Assembly: GCA_015654705.1 (NCBI GenBank) | Contig: JAATGL010000088.1 | Coordinates: forward strand, 1 to 37,735 | Direction: 5' to 3' | Source: Alphaproteobacteria bacterium | Lineage (GTDB): Bacteria; Pseudomonadota; Alphaproteobacteria; Micropepsales; Micropepsaceae | DNA: 37,735 bases | Part shown: piece by piece, positions 15,270 to 25,068 of the stretch | Layout of the letters: the number at the start of each line of letters is the position of its first letter | Position numbering within the stretch: position 1 is the first letter of the stretch | The notes under the pieces: model-generated | Told to the model about the DNA's origin: nothing | The model's input: the letters and a program-made list of their open reading frames with translations, nothing else | Database searches by the model: none | Translations under genes and position numbers: made by a program

Positions 15270-15685
15270 CGGGTAACGACTTGAAGGCGGCGATGGCCGA
15301 GATTGGCGCGCGCATCGAGGAAGCTGCCGATGTGCTCAAGCGGCTGCCGGACCGCGAGCGCGCCTATCTTCACGACCGTGGCCAGCAATGGCCGTTGATG
15401 CTGCGGCGTGTGTGGGAAGACGCGCCGAAAGAAAAGGTGACGCTGCGGCGTCCGCCGCCGACGGCCAAGCAGATCGACCGCATGAACGAGGTGCTCGATT
15501 GGCTGCTGGCGTTGGCGAAGCAGCAGCGGGATTATTTCAGGGCGGTCTGGCTCTGTTGTGCGGAACGAAAGAAGCCGGCCGAGGTCGCGCGCATCATCGG
15601 CATTCATCGCGCAACAGTCTACGTTTGGCGCGACAATGGACTCAGAAGGATCGTAGAGCACATGTCACACCGACGTGCGGCGTAA
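15266..15685 (+). CDS. DUF6362-like HTH protein (possible late-gene regulator)
   Basis: RAVWLCCAERKKPAEVARIIGIHRATVYVWRDNGLRRIVEHM is an HTH; last gene before the late-region gap. Confidence 0.65.
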   Translation: MTGNDLKAAMAEIGARIEEAADVLKRLPDRERAYLHDRGQQWPLMLRRVWEDAPKEKVTLRRPPPTAKQIDRMNEVLDWLLALAKQQRDYFRAVWLCCAERKKPAEVARIIGIHRATVYVWRDNGLRRIVEHMSHRRAA

Positions 15686-15814
15686 TTCCATCCACAGGAA
15701 TGCGCTTGACACATTCCGACGATTACGACAACTTCCGACACATCAATCATCCACGGTGAATCATTGCGTCCAGCGCGCTCCAACGTGCGCTGACGCCCGT
15801 TCAGCAGGCGATCA

Positions 15815-16183
15815 TTGCCGACCGCACCGCCGACATTCAGGCCTCACGGGCGCTCGGAGGCAGACAGGCGGCGCGCATATGATCAGGACCGCGGCACGCC
15901 GAGCGAGCGTCTCTACACCGCGCGCTGGCGCAAGGCCGCAAAGCATCACCTGCGCGGCCATCCGCTCTGCGCCTATTGCGCGCTCGAAGGACGTGTCGGC
16001 GCCGCAACGCTGGTCGACCACCTCTATCCGCATCGCGGCGACGTTGCGTTGTTCTGGAACGCGCACTACTGGATCAGCGCCTGCAAGCGCTGCCACGATG
16101 GCTTCAAGCAATCCCTCGAACACCAGGGTGCTCCTGCTCTCAACGCCCTGGCACTCCGCCTAAACCTACCTCTGCTCGCCTGA
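15815..16183 (+). CDS. HNH endonuclease
   Basis: LYTARWRKAAKHHLRGHPLCAYCALEGRVGAATLVDHLYPHRGDVALFWNAHYWISACKRCHDGFKQ; directly before the terminase. Confidence 0.88.
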   Translation: MPTAPPTFRPHGRSEADRRRAYDQDRGTPSERLYTARWRKAAKHHLRGHPLCAYCALEGRVGAATLVDHLYPHRGDVALFWNAHYWISACKRCHDGFKQSLEHQGAPALNALALRLNLPLLA

Positions 16184-16322
16184 CCCCACCCCCATCAAAA
16201 GTCCGGCGCCTCACACCCGGATACCGGCGTCAAACAGCGAGTTTTTGTCCGGAAAATTCCGGCAAACTTTTTTTTGAAACAACATCTTACGATGGAGGGC
16301 CGATAGCTTCGGCTTGTCACCC

Positions 16323-16943
16323 ATGCGCGGCCGAAAAGGCGACAGCCCGAAGGCGAAGAAAGCCAAGCAAAGCGCGTTTCGTGCGCCAGACAAGGCCAAG
16401 CGGCCGAAGATCAAGCTGCGCTCGGCCGAGGAACGCGCCGCGCTTCTCGCCTCGATTGGCGGCACCGACAGCCTGGCGCCGCCCGAGTTCATGGCGGAGA
16501 GCACCGGCTTCGATGGCGCTGTCGAGGTCTGGCGCGATCTCGCGCCCGACCTTCAGCGCATTGCCGCTCTCACCAATCTGGACCGGTTCACGCTGGCCAT
16601 CTATTGCGTCCACGTCGCCGACTGGATCGACGCGACGCGCGACATCAAGGCCAACGGATCCTGGTATTTCGCCAAGACCGTGAGCGGCGACCGTATGGAG
16701 CGCCTGCGGCCCGCCGTGAAAATCCGCGAGCTGGCGGAGAAGCACATCGTTGATATCGGCGAGAAGTTCGGTCTCAACCCGTCTGCCCGCTACAAGATGC
16801 TGCGCGACGAGGCGATCGTTGCCAGCCAGGGCAATCTGTTCCCGTCCGCCGCCGCGTCCGCGCCGTCCACCTCTGCGGCAATCGAGAAGCCGACCGCGAT
16901 GATGGCGCGCAACAGCACGATGCCGCCGCCGCTGCCCAACTGA
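16323..16943 (+). CDS. terS: terminase small subunit (P27-like)
   Basis: MRGRKGDSPKAKKAKQ...LAPDLQRIAALTNLDRFTLAIYCVHVADWIDATRDI...; position before TerL. Confidence 0.82.
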   Translation: MRGRKGDSPKAKKAKQSAFRAPDKAKRPKIKLRSAEERAALLASIGGTDSLAPPEFMAESTGFDGAVEVWRDLAPDLQRIAALTNLDRFTLAIYCVHVADWIDATRDIKANGSWYFAKTVSGDRMERLRPAVKIRELAEKHIVDIGEKFGLNPSARYKMLRDEAIVASQGNLFPSAAASAPSTSAAIEKPTAMMARNSTMPPPLPN

Positions 16944-16946
16944 TGC

Positions 16947-18596
16947 ATGGAGCGCCCTGGCTGGCTTGAGGCCGTCGCGCAGGATGCGCGCTTCGATTGG
17001 GCGCGCCGGAGCTGGGACGTCGCCGCCGTCGTCCCGGGCAACTGGTTCGATGCGGTGCTGGCCGACCGCGTCGTCGAGCTTTGGCCGGTCTATTTCCGCC
17101 ACACCGAGGGCCGCTGGGCGGGCAAGCCGTTCATCCTGGCCAAGTGGCAGGAAATCATCGTCCGCCTGCTGGTCGGCTGGAAGACGGCGGAAGGCTTCCG
17201 CCACTTCCGCCGCATGCTGCTCTGGGTCGCGCGCAAGAACGGCAAGAGCGAGTTCATGGCGGCGCTGGCGCTGCTGTTCTGGATCTGCGACGGCGAGCAG
17301 GGCGGCCAGGCCTATTGCTTCGCGCGCAACGAGAAGCAGGCCAAGGTCGTTTTCGACAAGGCCAAGACGATGGTCCGCAAATCGGCGGACCTTGTCGCCG
17401 CCGTCACGCTCAAGAAGCGCGAGATGTGGCATGCCGAACTCGGCGCCAAGTTCGAGCTTCTCTCCGGCACCGCGGAAGGCAAGCACGGCCTGTCGGCCTC
17501 TGTGATCGTGGGCGACGAGGCCCATGAGATCCTGACCGATGCGATGTACGTCACGCTGCATCAGTCGACGCCGGCGCGCGACCAGCCCATCGAACTGATC
17601 GGCTCGACGGCCGGCCACAAGAACCGTGGCTGGGGTTGGGCGCTGTGGGAGGAATGCCGCGCCATCCTCGATGGGCGTCTCAACCAGCCCGATACGCTAG
17701 TCGTGATCTTCTCCGTCGCCGAGGGCGCCGATTGGACCGATGAGGCGATCTGGCCGCTCGCCAATCCCAATCTCGGCATCTCGCCGAAGATCGAATATCT
17801 GCGCGCCGAATGTGCCAAGGCCAAGGAAAACCCGCGGCTCGAAAACGATTTCCGCCGTTACCATCTCAACCAGTGGACCGAGCAGAACGTCCGTTGGATA
17901 CCGCTGGCGAAATGGGATGCCTGCAGCGTCGGCGGCGACAGCTGGAAGCGCTTCCACAACCGGCTGAAGGGCCGCGCCTGTTTCGGCGGTCTCGACCTGT
18001 CGAGCACGCGCGACGTCACGGCCCTGGTCTGGCTCTTTCCGCCGATCGAGGACGATCCGCAATGGATCATCGTGCCGCGCTTCTTCGTGCCGAAGGACAC
18101 GATCGAGGAACGCTCGCGCGCCGACCGTGTCGGCTATGACGACTGGCTGCGCATCGGCGCGCTCGAGGCGACCGAGGGCAACGTGGTCGACCAGGATGCG
18201 ATCTTCAACGCCATCCTGGAAGACGGCAAGCTCTTCAAGGTCGAGAAGCTCGGCTACGATCCGTGGAACGCGACGCAACTGGCGCTCAGGCTTCAGGACG
18301 AGAATGTGCCAGTCGTTGCGATGCGACAGGGCGTGCACACGCTGGGCGAACCGTCCAAGGAGTTCGAGCGGCTGATCTATTCCGGCCAGATCGACCATGG
18401 CGGCCATCCGGTGCTGCGCTGGATGGTCGGCAACGTGGCGATCCGCATGGATTCCAACGGCAATTTCAAGCCCGACAAGCAGAAATCGAGCGAGAAGATC
18501 GACGGCGTGATCGGCTGCATCGAGGCCCTGGGCCTCGCGATCGCCACCGACAATGAGAAATCGGTCTACGAAAAGCGCGGCATCAGGCGCGTCTAG
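16947..18596 (+). CDS. terL: terminase large subunit
   Basis: LLWVARKNGKSEFMAALAL (Walker A), VGDEAHEI (Walker B), GGLDLSSTRDVTALVWL (nuclease). Confidence 0.93.
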   Translation: MERPGWLEAVAQDARFDWARRSWDVAAVVPGNWFDAVLADRVVELWPVYFRHTEGRWAGKPFILAKWQEIIVRLLVGWKTAEGFRHFRRMLLWVARKNGKSEFMAALALLFWICDGEQGGQAYCFARNEKQAKVVFDKAKTMVRKSADLVAAVTLKKREMWHAELGAKFELLSGTAEGKHGLSASVIVGDEAHEILTDAMYVTLHQSTPARDQPIELIGSTAGHKNRGWGWALWEECRAILDGRLNQPDTLVVIFSVAEGADWTDEAIWPLANPNLGISPKIEYLRAECAKAKENPRLENDFRRYHLNQWTEQNVRWIPLAKWDACSVGGDSWKRFHNRLKGRACFGGLDLSSTRDVTALVWLFPPIEDDPQWIIVPRFFVPKDTIEERSRADRVGYDDWLRIGALEATEGNVVDQDAIFNAILEDGKLFKVEKLGYDPWNATQLALRLQDENVPVVAMRQGVHTLGEPSKEFERLIYSGQIDHGGHPVLRWMVGNVAIRMDSNGNFKPDKQKSSEKIDGVIGCIEALGLAIATDNEKSVYEKRGIRRV

Positions 18597-18605
18597 GGGA
18601 ATTGG

Positions 18606-19925
18606 ATGAGCGTCTGGGACCGTTTTTTCGCCGCCGCACGTCCCGCGCCGCGCGCCGAACCGCGCTTCGGATCGGTGTGCGCGGATGGTGGCAGTATCGT
18701 GGTCGACAGCCTGACGGACGGCAGGCTGCAGGAATATCTGCGCGGCGGTACGGTGACGAATTCCGGCGCCTTTATCACCGAGCGCTCGGCGCTGGGCGTC
18801 GCCGTGGCCTGGCGCTGCGCCAGCATCATCTGCGGCGTGATGGCGACGCTGCCCTGCGATCTGATGCTTCGGGAAGACGAGACGTCGCGCGCGCCGGCGG
18901 TCAACCATCCGTTCCGCGAGGTCCTGACCGTCAGGCCCAACAACCGCCAGACGCCCGGCGAGTTCAAATCGATGTTGCAGCTTCACAAGCTGCAGGCGGG
19001 CGATGGCTTCGCGATGAAGATCGCCAGTCGCGGCCGCATCATCGCGCTGTGGCCGCTCGATCCCAAGCGCATGGAGGTGATCGAAAACCCGGATCTGTCG
19101 CTGACCTATCGCTATTCGCGCAGGGACGGTCATCAGATCGATTTCGCCGCATCGCAGATTTTCCATCTGCGCGGCCTGTCGTGGGACGGCATCCGCGGCC
19201 TGCCGGTGATCCGCTACATGGCGGAGGCGTGCGGCCTCAGCATCCAGACCCAGAAGGCGGCGGCCAAGCTCTTCAAGAACGGGCAGTTCCGGCCCGGCTG
19301 GATCAAGGGCCCGACGGCAATGTCGGAGCAGGCCTATACGCGGCTCAAGGAAAGTCTCGACGAAGGCGCCGGCGTCGATGCCGAGGCCGCCGGGAAGACC
19401 GGCATCTTGGAAGAGGGCTTCGAATTCCAGACGGGATCGATGACCGCCGTCGAAACGGAACTCATCGAGATCATGGGGTTCACGCGCACGGATATCGGCA
19501 TGTTCTACGGCGTGCCGCCGCATCTTTACGGCGATACCGAAAAATCGACCAGCTGGGGAACCGGCATCGAACAGCAGAACCTCGGATTTCTGCAATATAC
19601 CATCCAGGGGCATCTGACGGGGTTCGCCGAGACCACGAAGCGCGATTGTCTGAACAACCGCGACGACGATCCGCGCCTCTATGTCCATTTCGACCTTAAA
19701 GGATTTCTGAAATCGGACGCGGCAGGCCGCAGCGCCTATCTGGCGCGCTCCTTGGGCGGCGGCGGCCAGCGTCCATGGATGACCCAGAACGAAGCCCGCG
19801 CTGCGGAAGACCTGCCGCGCCGGCCCGAGCCATGGGCGGATCAACTGCCGGAAATCGGCGCCTCGCGTTTGACGGAGACCGTAGCCAATGACAATCCGGA
19901 CCCTGCCGCAGATAAGAGCCTTTGA
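18606..19925 (+). CDS. portal protein (HK97-type)
   Basis: ALGVAVAWRCASIICGVMATLPCDLMLR...GFTRTDIGMFYGVPPHLYGDTEKSTSWGTGIEQQNLGFLQYTIQ. Confidence 0.93.
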   Translation: MSVWDRFFAAARPAPRAEPRFGSVCADGGSIVVDSLTDGRLQEYLRGGTVTNSGAFITERSALGVAVAWRCASIICGVMATLPCDLMLREDETSRAPAVNHPFREVLTVRPNNRQTPGEFKSMLQLHKLQAGDGFAMKIASRGRIIALWPLDPKRMEVIENPDLSLTYRYSRRDGHQIDFAASQIFHLRGLSWDGIRGLPVIRYMAEACGLSIQTQKAAAKLFKNGQFRPGWIKGPTAMSEQAYTRLKESLDEGAGVDAEAAGKTGILEEGFEFQTGSMTAVETELIEIMGFTRTDIGMFYGVPPHLYGDTEKSTSWGTGIEQQNLGFLQYTIQGHLTGFAETTKRDCLNNRDDDPRLYVHFDLKGFLKSDAAGRSAYLARSLGGGGQRPWMTQNEARAAEDLPRRPEPWADQLPEIGASRLTETVANDNPDPAADKSL

Positions 19926-20739
19926 ACGGCCCGATGGGCTCGAATTCGCGCCAGGGCCTGGCGCATTGGCGCGCTGGAACGGCGCCTTGCGGGTCCAAGC
20001 CGCCCAGTCCGGCACCGTGATCGATATTCTCGACATCATCGGCGAGGATTGGTGGACCGGCGATGGCGTGACGGCGAAATCCGTCTCGGCCGCGCTGAAG
20101 AGCGCCGGCGATGTGACCGTCAACATCAATTCGCCAGGCGGCGACGTCTTCGAGGGCATCGCGATCTATAATCTGCTGCAGATGCATGCGGGCCGCGTCG
20201 CTGTGAACGTCCTGGGCATGGCGGCGTCCGCCGCATCGGTGATCGCGATGGCCGGCGACACGATCTCGGTCGGAACCGCCTCGTTCCTGATGATTCACAA
20301 CACCTGGATGCTGGCCGCTGGCGACCGCCACGATTTTTCGGACGCTGCGGCGTTCCTGGAGCCGTTCGACGCGGCGCTGGCCGATGTCTACGCGGCGCGG
20401 TCCGGCCAGAAGTCCGGCGATATCGCCGCGATGATGGACAACGAGACCTGGATGTCCGGCAGCGACGCCATCGCAAAGGGCTTCGCCGAAACGCTGCTGG
20501 CGTCCGACCAGGTCGATGAGGATCCGGCTGCGAGAGCATCGCGCGAACTGCGCGGCAAGAGCGCGCTAAGCAAGGTCGATGCCATCCTGGCGCACCATCT
20601 GCCGCGCAGCGAGCGGCGCGCGCTGATCAGGAATTTGACGGGGATCACGCCGCGCGCTGAGCCCCGTTCCGCCATGCCGAGCGCTGGCCTCGCCGGCGTC
20701 GCAGACGATCTGCGCCGCCTCGTCACCAACCTTCGATAG
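19888..20739 (+). CDS. ClpP-like head maturation protease
   Basis: VTVNINSPGGDVFEGIAIYNLLQMHAGRVAVNVLGMAASAASVIAMAGDTISVGTASFLMIHNTW. Confidence 0.92.
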   Translation: MTIRTLPQIRAFERPDGLEFAPGPGALARWNGALRVQAAQSGTVIDILDIIGEDWWTGDGVTAKSVSAALKSAGDVTVNINSPGGDVFEGIAIYNLLQMHAGRVAVNVLGMAASAASVIAMAGDTISVGTASFLMIHNTWMLAAGDRHDFSDAAAFLEPFDAALADVYAARSGQKSGDIAAMMDNETWMSGSDAIAKGFAETLLASDQVDEDPAARASRELRGKSALSKVDAILAHHLPRSERRALIRNLTGITPRAEPRSAMPSAGLAGVADDLRRLVTNLR

Positions 20740-20748
20740 GAAAAATCC

Positions 20749-22062
20749 ATGAGCATTGAGAACATCCGCGCCTCGCTGCGCGGGTCCACGAGCCTGCGCG
20801 GCATCCGCCGCATGACCGCCGAGGCCGATTCGGCCGCGGAAATCCGCGCGCTGATCGCCGAGGTCACCCGAAAGATCGACGCCCAGAATGCGGCGTTCGA
20901 TACCTTCAAGGCTGCCAACGACGCCAAGATCAAGGATTTGGTGCACACCGAGAAGGTCGATCGCATCAACGCCGATATCACCAAGCTCGGCGCCGATATC
21001 GACGCGCTGAACACCACGCTCGCCGCCCTCCAGTTGAACGGCACTGCGGTGCCCGGCACGGCACGCCGCACGCCCGAACAGGTGGCCCATGCCAAGGCCT
21101 TCGGCGCCTATTTCCGCCGCGGCGTCGATGACAATCTGGGCGACCTGCAGGTCAAGGCCGCCCTGACCACCAGCTCCGATCCGGATGGCGGCTACACCGT
21201 TCCGGTCGAGATCGATTACAACATCACCCGCATCCTGCAGAAGATCAGCGCCATGCGCTCGATCGCGCAGGTGATGACCATCTCGGGCGTCGCCTACCGG
21301 AAATTCATCAGCCAGGGCGGCGCGACGGCGGGTTGGGTCGGCGAGCAGTCGGCGCGTCCCGGCACCAATACGCCCGCCCTGGTCGGCAAGGACTTCACGA
21401 CGCACGAATTGTACGCGATGCCCGCCGCATCGCAGACCTTGCTGGACGATTCCACGGTCGACATCGGACAGTGGCTCTCGGACGAGGTTTCCATCACCTT
21501 CGCTGAGACCGAGGGTCTCGCATTCATCTCCGGCGACGGCGCGACCCAGCCTTTCGGGCTGCTGTCCTATCCGCAGCTGATCGACAATGGCGCCGGCGTG
21601 AAATGGGGCAATCTCGGCTATGTGAAAACCGGCGCCGCGGCCGATTTCAATACGGCGGCCAATCCCGCCAACTGCATGATCGACCTGATGGCGACGCTGA
21701 AGACCGGCTATCAGACCAATGCGAACTATCTGATGAACCGCTTCGTGCAGGCGGAAATCCGCAAATTCGTGGACGGCCAGGGCCGCTATCTCTGGGAGCC
21801 CTCGATGCAGGTCGGCGCGCCGCCGACCATTTTCGGAAAGCCGATCGTCACCGACGACAACATGCCGAACGCCGGCGGCGGCAATATCATCATGGCCTAT
21901 GGCGATTTCCGCCGCGGCTATCTGATCGTTGACCGCATCTGCGTGCGCGTCCTGCGCGATCCCTACACCTCGAAGCCGAACATCCTGTTTTACACCACCA
22001 AGCGGGTCGGCGGCGGCGTGCAGAACTTCGAGGCCATCAAGCTGCTGAAGTGCTCGGCATAA
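20749..22062 (+). CDS. major capsid protein (HK97 family)
   Basis: N-terminal coiled-coil delta domain, then SDPDGGYTVPVEIDYNITRILQKISAMRSIAQVMTISG...; AGGAAAAATCC upstream. Confidence 0.92.
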   Translation: MSIENIRASLRGSTSLRGIRRMTAEADSAAEIRALIAEVTRKIDAQNAAFDTFKAANDAKIKDLVHTEKVDRINADITKLGADIDALNTTLAALQLNGTAVPGTARRTPEQVAHAKAFGAYFRRGVDDNLGDLQVKAALTTSSDPDGGYTVPVEIDYNITRILQKISAMRSIAQVMTISGVAYRKFISQGGATAGWVGEQSARPGTNTPALVGKDFTTHELYAMPAASQTLLDDSTVDIGQWLSDEVSITFAETEGLAFISGDGATQPFGLLSYPQLIDNGAGVKWGNLGYVKTGAAADFNTAANPANCMIDLMATLKTGYQTNANYLMNRFVQAEIRKFVDGQGRYLWEPSMQVGAPPTIFGKPIVTDDNMPNAGGGNIIMAYGDFRRGYLIVDRICVRVLRDPYTSKPNILFYTTKRVGGGVQNFEAIKLLKCSA

Positions 22063-22086
22063 TCCCATAACCCCCGCGGCGAGAGA

Positions 22087-22121
22087 CCCTCGGCGGCGCG
22101 GCCGATCTGCGCCGCCGGGGG
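22087..22121 (+). terminator. strong stem-loop after the capsid gene (no T-tract; processing or attenuation element)
   Basis: CCCTCGGCGGCGC - 9-nt loop - GCGCCGCCGGGGG, 13-bp stem with one G-T pair. Confidence 0.5.
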
Positions 22122-22156
22122 ACCGGCCACCAACTTCCCACGAAAGGACAATCGCC

Positions 22157-22576
22157 ATGCGCGATCTGCTGAACCGCCTGCATTTCCGGCAGGCCTTTTT
22201 CACGGCCGCGGCCGATAACACGGTCTCCAGCGGCACCTGTGACCTGCAGGGTTACGATTCCGTGATGCTGCTGGTCAACACGGGGTCGCTGGCCGACGCC
22301 GATGCCACCTTCGCCGTGACCATGAAGGAAAGCGCGACGGGCGCCTGGGGAGGCGAGGAGACCGACGTCGCGGCGGCCGATATTCTCGGCAGCCTGGCGC
22401 TGGCGAGCTTTCTCTTCAGCGACGACAACAAGTGTTTCAAGGTCGGCTATCGCGGCGCAAAGCGCTATATCAAGGCGCTCGTGACGCCGTCGAACAATGC
22501 CTCCGCCGCGAATATCTGCGGCACCTGGGTGCTTGGCGCGCCTCACGATTCCCCCACGCCGAACCCGCCGCAATAG
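22157..22576 (+). CDS. hypothetical virion-region protein
   Basis: MRDLLNRLHFRQAFFTAAADNTVSSGTCDLQGYDSVMLLVNTGSLADADATFAVTMKES...; GAAAGGA RBS. Confidence 0.75.
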   Translation: MRDLLNRLHFRQAFFTAAADNTVSSGTCDLQGYDSVMLLVNTGSLADADATFAVTMKESATGAWGGEETDVAAADILGSLALASFLFSDDNKCFKVGYRGAKRYIKALVTPSNNASAANICGTWVLGAPHDSPTPNPPQ

Positions 22577-22586
22577 GAGGCTGTCG

Positions 22587-23234
22587 ATGTCGCAGCATGC
22601 GCCTTCGCGGACGGCCCTGATCTGTCTCGAAAAGGGCGACGCGATCCTGTCGCTGGAAGTCGCGAAGGCGCATCTGCGGGTGGATTTCGGCGACGATGAT
22701 GATCTCATCGGATCGCTCTGCGCCACCGCCTCCGGCGCTTTTGACGGCGCCGATGGTTGGCTCAAGCGGGCGCTCCTGAGGCAGCAATGGCGGCTCGTCC
22801 TGCCGCAATTCCGGCATCTCTGCCGCCCGCGCTCGGCCCGCGGCGTTGACGGCATGCGCATCGATTTTCCGCTGCCGCCGCTCATTTCTGTCGATGCGGT
22901 CAGATATTCCGATCTCGCCGGCGCCGAACAGACGCTCGATCCGTCAGCATACAGACTTGTCGGATGCGGAACCGAGGAATCCTTCCTCGTTCCGGTATCC
23001 GGTACGTCATGGCCCGCGCCGGCGTGCGAGGCCGATGCCGTGCGGATCGATTTCACCGCCGGCTATGGCGATGCTGCAGATGACGTCCCGTCCGCCATTG
23101 TCTCCGCGGCGAAGCTTCTGGTTGGGCAGCTTTACGAGCAGCGCGGCGCCGTCGTGACGGGGTCAGGCGTGCCGCAGGAACCGCCCAACAGCATCAAGGA
23201 CCTGATCGCCAATTACCGCATCGTGCGCACCTGA
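22587..23234 (+). CDS. head-tail connector (gp6-like)
   Basis: LSLEVAKAHLRVDFGDDDDLIGSLCATASGAFDGADGWLKRALLRQQWRLVLP...VPSAIVSAAKLLVGQLYEQRGAVV; ATAGGAGG RBS. Confidence 0.82.
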   Translation: MSQHAPSRTALICLEKGDAILSLEVAKAHLRVDFGDDDDLIGSLCATASGAFDGADGWLKRALLRQQWRLVLPQFRHLCRPRSARGVDGMRIDFPLPPLISVDAVRYSDLAGAEQTLDPSAYRLVGCGTEESFLVPVSGTSWPAPACEADAVRIDFTAGYGDAADDVPSAIVSAAKLLVGQLYEQRGAVVTGSGVPQEPPNSIKDLIANYRIVRT

Positions 23235-23267
23235 CGGTGCACCTCCAACCTCAGAAGGAAACCGAAG

Positions 23268-23780
23268 ATGGCCAAGAAACTCTCCGCCGAAGTTTTCGCC
23301 GCCGTGCATTGGGTCTTGTCCCAGACCAACAGCCTGGGCGGCGGAACCCAGCAGAATTACAATCCGAAACTCGTTCCTTACGAATTCACCAACGGCTTCC
23401 AGAACGGCCAATTGCAGGAGATCTTCGTCGATCGACGCACCATCGCGCCGTCGGCGACGGATACGCTCGATCTCTACGGCACCCTGAACGATCCGCTAAA
23501 CCGGGTGGTCAATTTCAACAGCCTCAAGGTGATCCTGGTCCAGGCCGATCCCGCCAACGTCAACAACATCATGATCGGCGGCAATGCGGCCGGACCGTCC
23601 GGCATTTTCGCCAATCTGAACGACAAGATCGTGCTGAGCCCCGGCGGCGTCTTCCTCTGGATGGTGCCCAATATCGGCGCCAGCGTGGTCGACAGCACGG
23701 GCGACAAGCTCGACATCGCCAATGCGGCGCCCAATTTTTCCGTCAATTACAACATCATCCTGGCCGGCACGGCCGCCTGA
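23268..23780 (+). CDS. hypothetical virion-region protein
   Basis: 170 aa between connector genes; AGGAAACCGAAG upstream. Confidence 0.75.
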   Translation: MAKKLSAEVFAAVHWVLSQTNSLGGGTQQNYNPKLVPYEFTNGFQNGQLQEIFVDRRTIAPSATDTLDLYGTLNDPLNRVVNFNSLKVILVQADPANVNNIMIGGNAAGPSGIFANLNDKIVLSPGGVFLWMVPNIGASVVDSTGDKLDIANAAPNFSVNYNIILAGTAA

Positions 23781-24118
23781 TGTCCGGCGCCGGCGAGCTC
23801 CGCAGCCGGTTTGCCTTTCTCTCGGTCGAGACCGTCACGGACGATCTCGGAACGCGGCGCGGCGCGCCGGCCGTGCAGTTCACGGTCTGGGGCAGGCTCA
23901 CGGCGCTGCGCGGCACGGAAGAGGTCATGGCGTCGCGGCTGCAGTCGCGGCAACCCTGCATCCTGCGCGTCCGCCAGAGCGACCAGACGCGCGCCGTGAC
24001 CGCCGATTGGCAGGTGCGGGACGACGCCGGCACGCTCTATGCCATCCGCACGGTCACCGATCCGGACCAGCGCCGCGCCTGGTTCGATATCCTGGTCGAA
24101 TCCGGCGTGGCCGCCTGA
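23780..24118 (+). CDS. head closure / head-tail adaptor protein
   Basis: MSGAGELRSRFAFLSVETVTDDLGTRRGAPAVQFTVWGRLTALRGTEEVMASRLQSRQPCILRVRQSDQTRAVTADWQVRDDAGTLYAIRTVTDPDQRRAWFDILVESGVAA. Confidence 0.82.
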   Translation: MSGAGELRSRFAFLSVETVTDDLGTRRGAPAVQFTVWGRLTALRGTEEVMASRLQSRQPCILRVRQSDQTRAVTADWQVRDDAGTLYAIRTVTDPDQRRAWFDILVESGVAA

Positions 24119-24119
24119 G

Positions 24120-24623
24120 ATGGCAAAGGCCGTCCTCGGCGTCGACAGGCTGCGCGCCCGCCTGCGGGCGCTGCCGGAGGCCATCAAGGCCGACATGCGC
24201 GCCGCCGTGGTCGACGGCGCCACCGAGATCACCGGCCAGATGAAACGACTGCTCGACGACGACAAGGACCTGCAGCACGATACCGGCTGGGCGTTCGGCC
24301 AGGCGCGCAACCTGCCAAGCGGCGCATTGACGAGCGGTGCCGGGTCCAGCAGCGATTCCAGCGGCGATCTCATCGTCACGATCTTTTCCGGCAGCTTCAA
24401 GGCCTTCTGGGCGCGCTGGCGCGAGTTCGGCACCCACGCGCATTCGCTCGCCAAGGGCGCGGACCGTTCGCGCGGCAAGCTGCAGGACAAGGGTCCGCAC
24501 AGTCCCGGCGAGCGCGCCAGTCCCTACTTCTTTCCGATCTGGCGGGCCAACAAGGCGGCCGTGAAAAGGAAGATCGCCGCCGCGGTGAACGCGACGATGC
24601 GCAGGATCGCGGCCTCGAAATGA
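24120..24623 (+). CDS. HK97 gp10-like protein
   Basis: LRARLRALPEAIKADMRAAVVDGATEITGQMKRLLDDD...WREFGTHAHSL...ASPYFFPIWRANKAAVKRKI. Confidence 0.8.
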   Translation: MAKAVLGVDRLRARLRALPEAIKADMRAAVVDGATEITGQMKRLLDDDKDLQHDTGWAFGQARNLPSGALTSGAGSSSDSSGDLIVTIFSGSFKAFWARWREFGTHAHSLAKGADRSRGKLQDKGPHSPGERASPYFFPIWRANKAAVKRKIAAAVNATMRRIAASK

Positions 24624-25036
24624 CCCGCATCGGCGTCCTCGCGCAATTGCAGGCGGCCTATGTCGCGCGCCTGCTGGCCGACGAGACGGTGCAGGCTTTC
24701 TTCGGCAATCCGGTGCGGCTCTTCGAGGACGTTCCGGACAACCCGGTCTTTCCCTACATCGCGCTCGGCGAGGATCAGGAAATCCCCTGGCTCGCGGACT
24801 GCATCGACGGCTCGGAAGTCTACATCACGCTGCATGTCTGGGCCCGCGACGGCGGCTTCGGCACGGTCAAGGAGGGCAGCGCCGTCGTCACGGCCGCGCT
24901 GCACGATGCGCCACTGGCGCTCGCCGGCTACCGCGTCGTCGTCTTCAGCCGGGGCGGCATGCGCGTGATGAAGGATCCGGACGGTCTTACGACCCACGGC
25001 GTCCTGACCTTCCGGGCGCTCGTCAACCCGGCTTAG
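24620..25036 (+). CDS. DUF3168-type tail completion protein
   Basis: PVRLFEDVPDNPVFPYIALGEDQEIPWLADCIDGSEVYITLHVWARDGGFGTVKEGSAVVTAALHDAPLAL. Confidence 0.85.
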   Translation: MTRIGVLAQLQAAYVARLLADETVQAFFGNPVRLFEDVPDNPVFPYIALGEDQEIPWLADCIDGSEVYITLHVWARDGGFGTVKEGSAVVTAALHDAPLALAGYRVVVFSRGGMRVMKDPDGLTTHGVLTFRALVNPA

Positions 25037-25068
25037 CCGGCCCTTCCACTCCAACCTTCGAGGACACA

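Noticed and set aside
16249-16275. Rho-independent terminator before terS
   Set aside because: Stem is short with a very small or weak loop and the T8 tract is about 5 nt away; treated as part of a possible cos region instead.
17697-20159. 820-aa minus-strand ORF opposite terL/portal
   Set aside because: Composition is antisense-like and it fully overlaps recognised structural genes.
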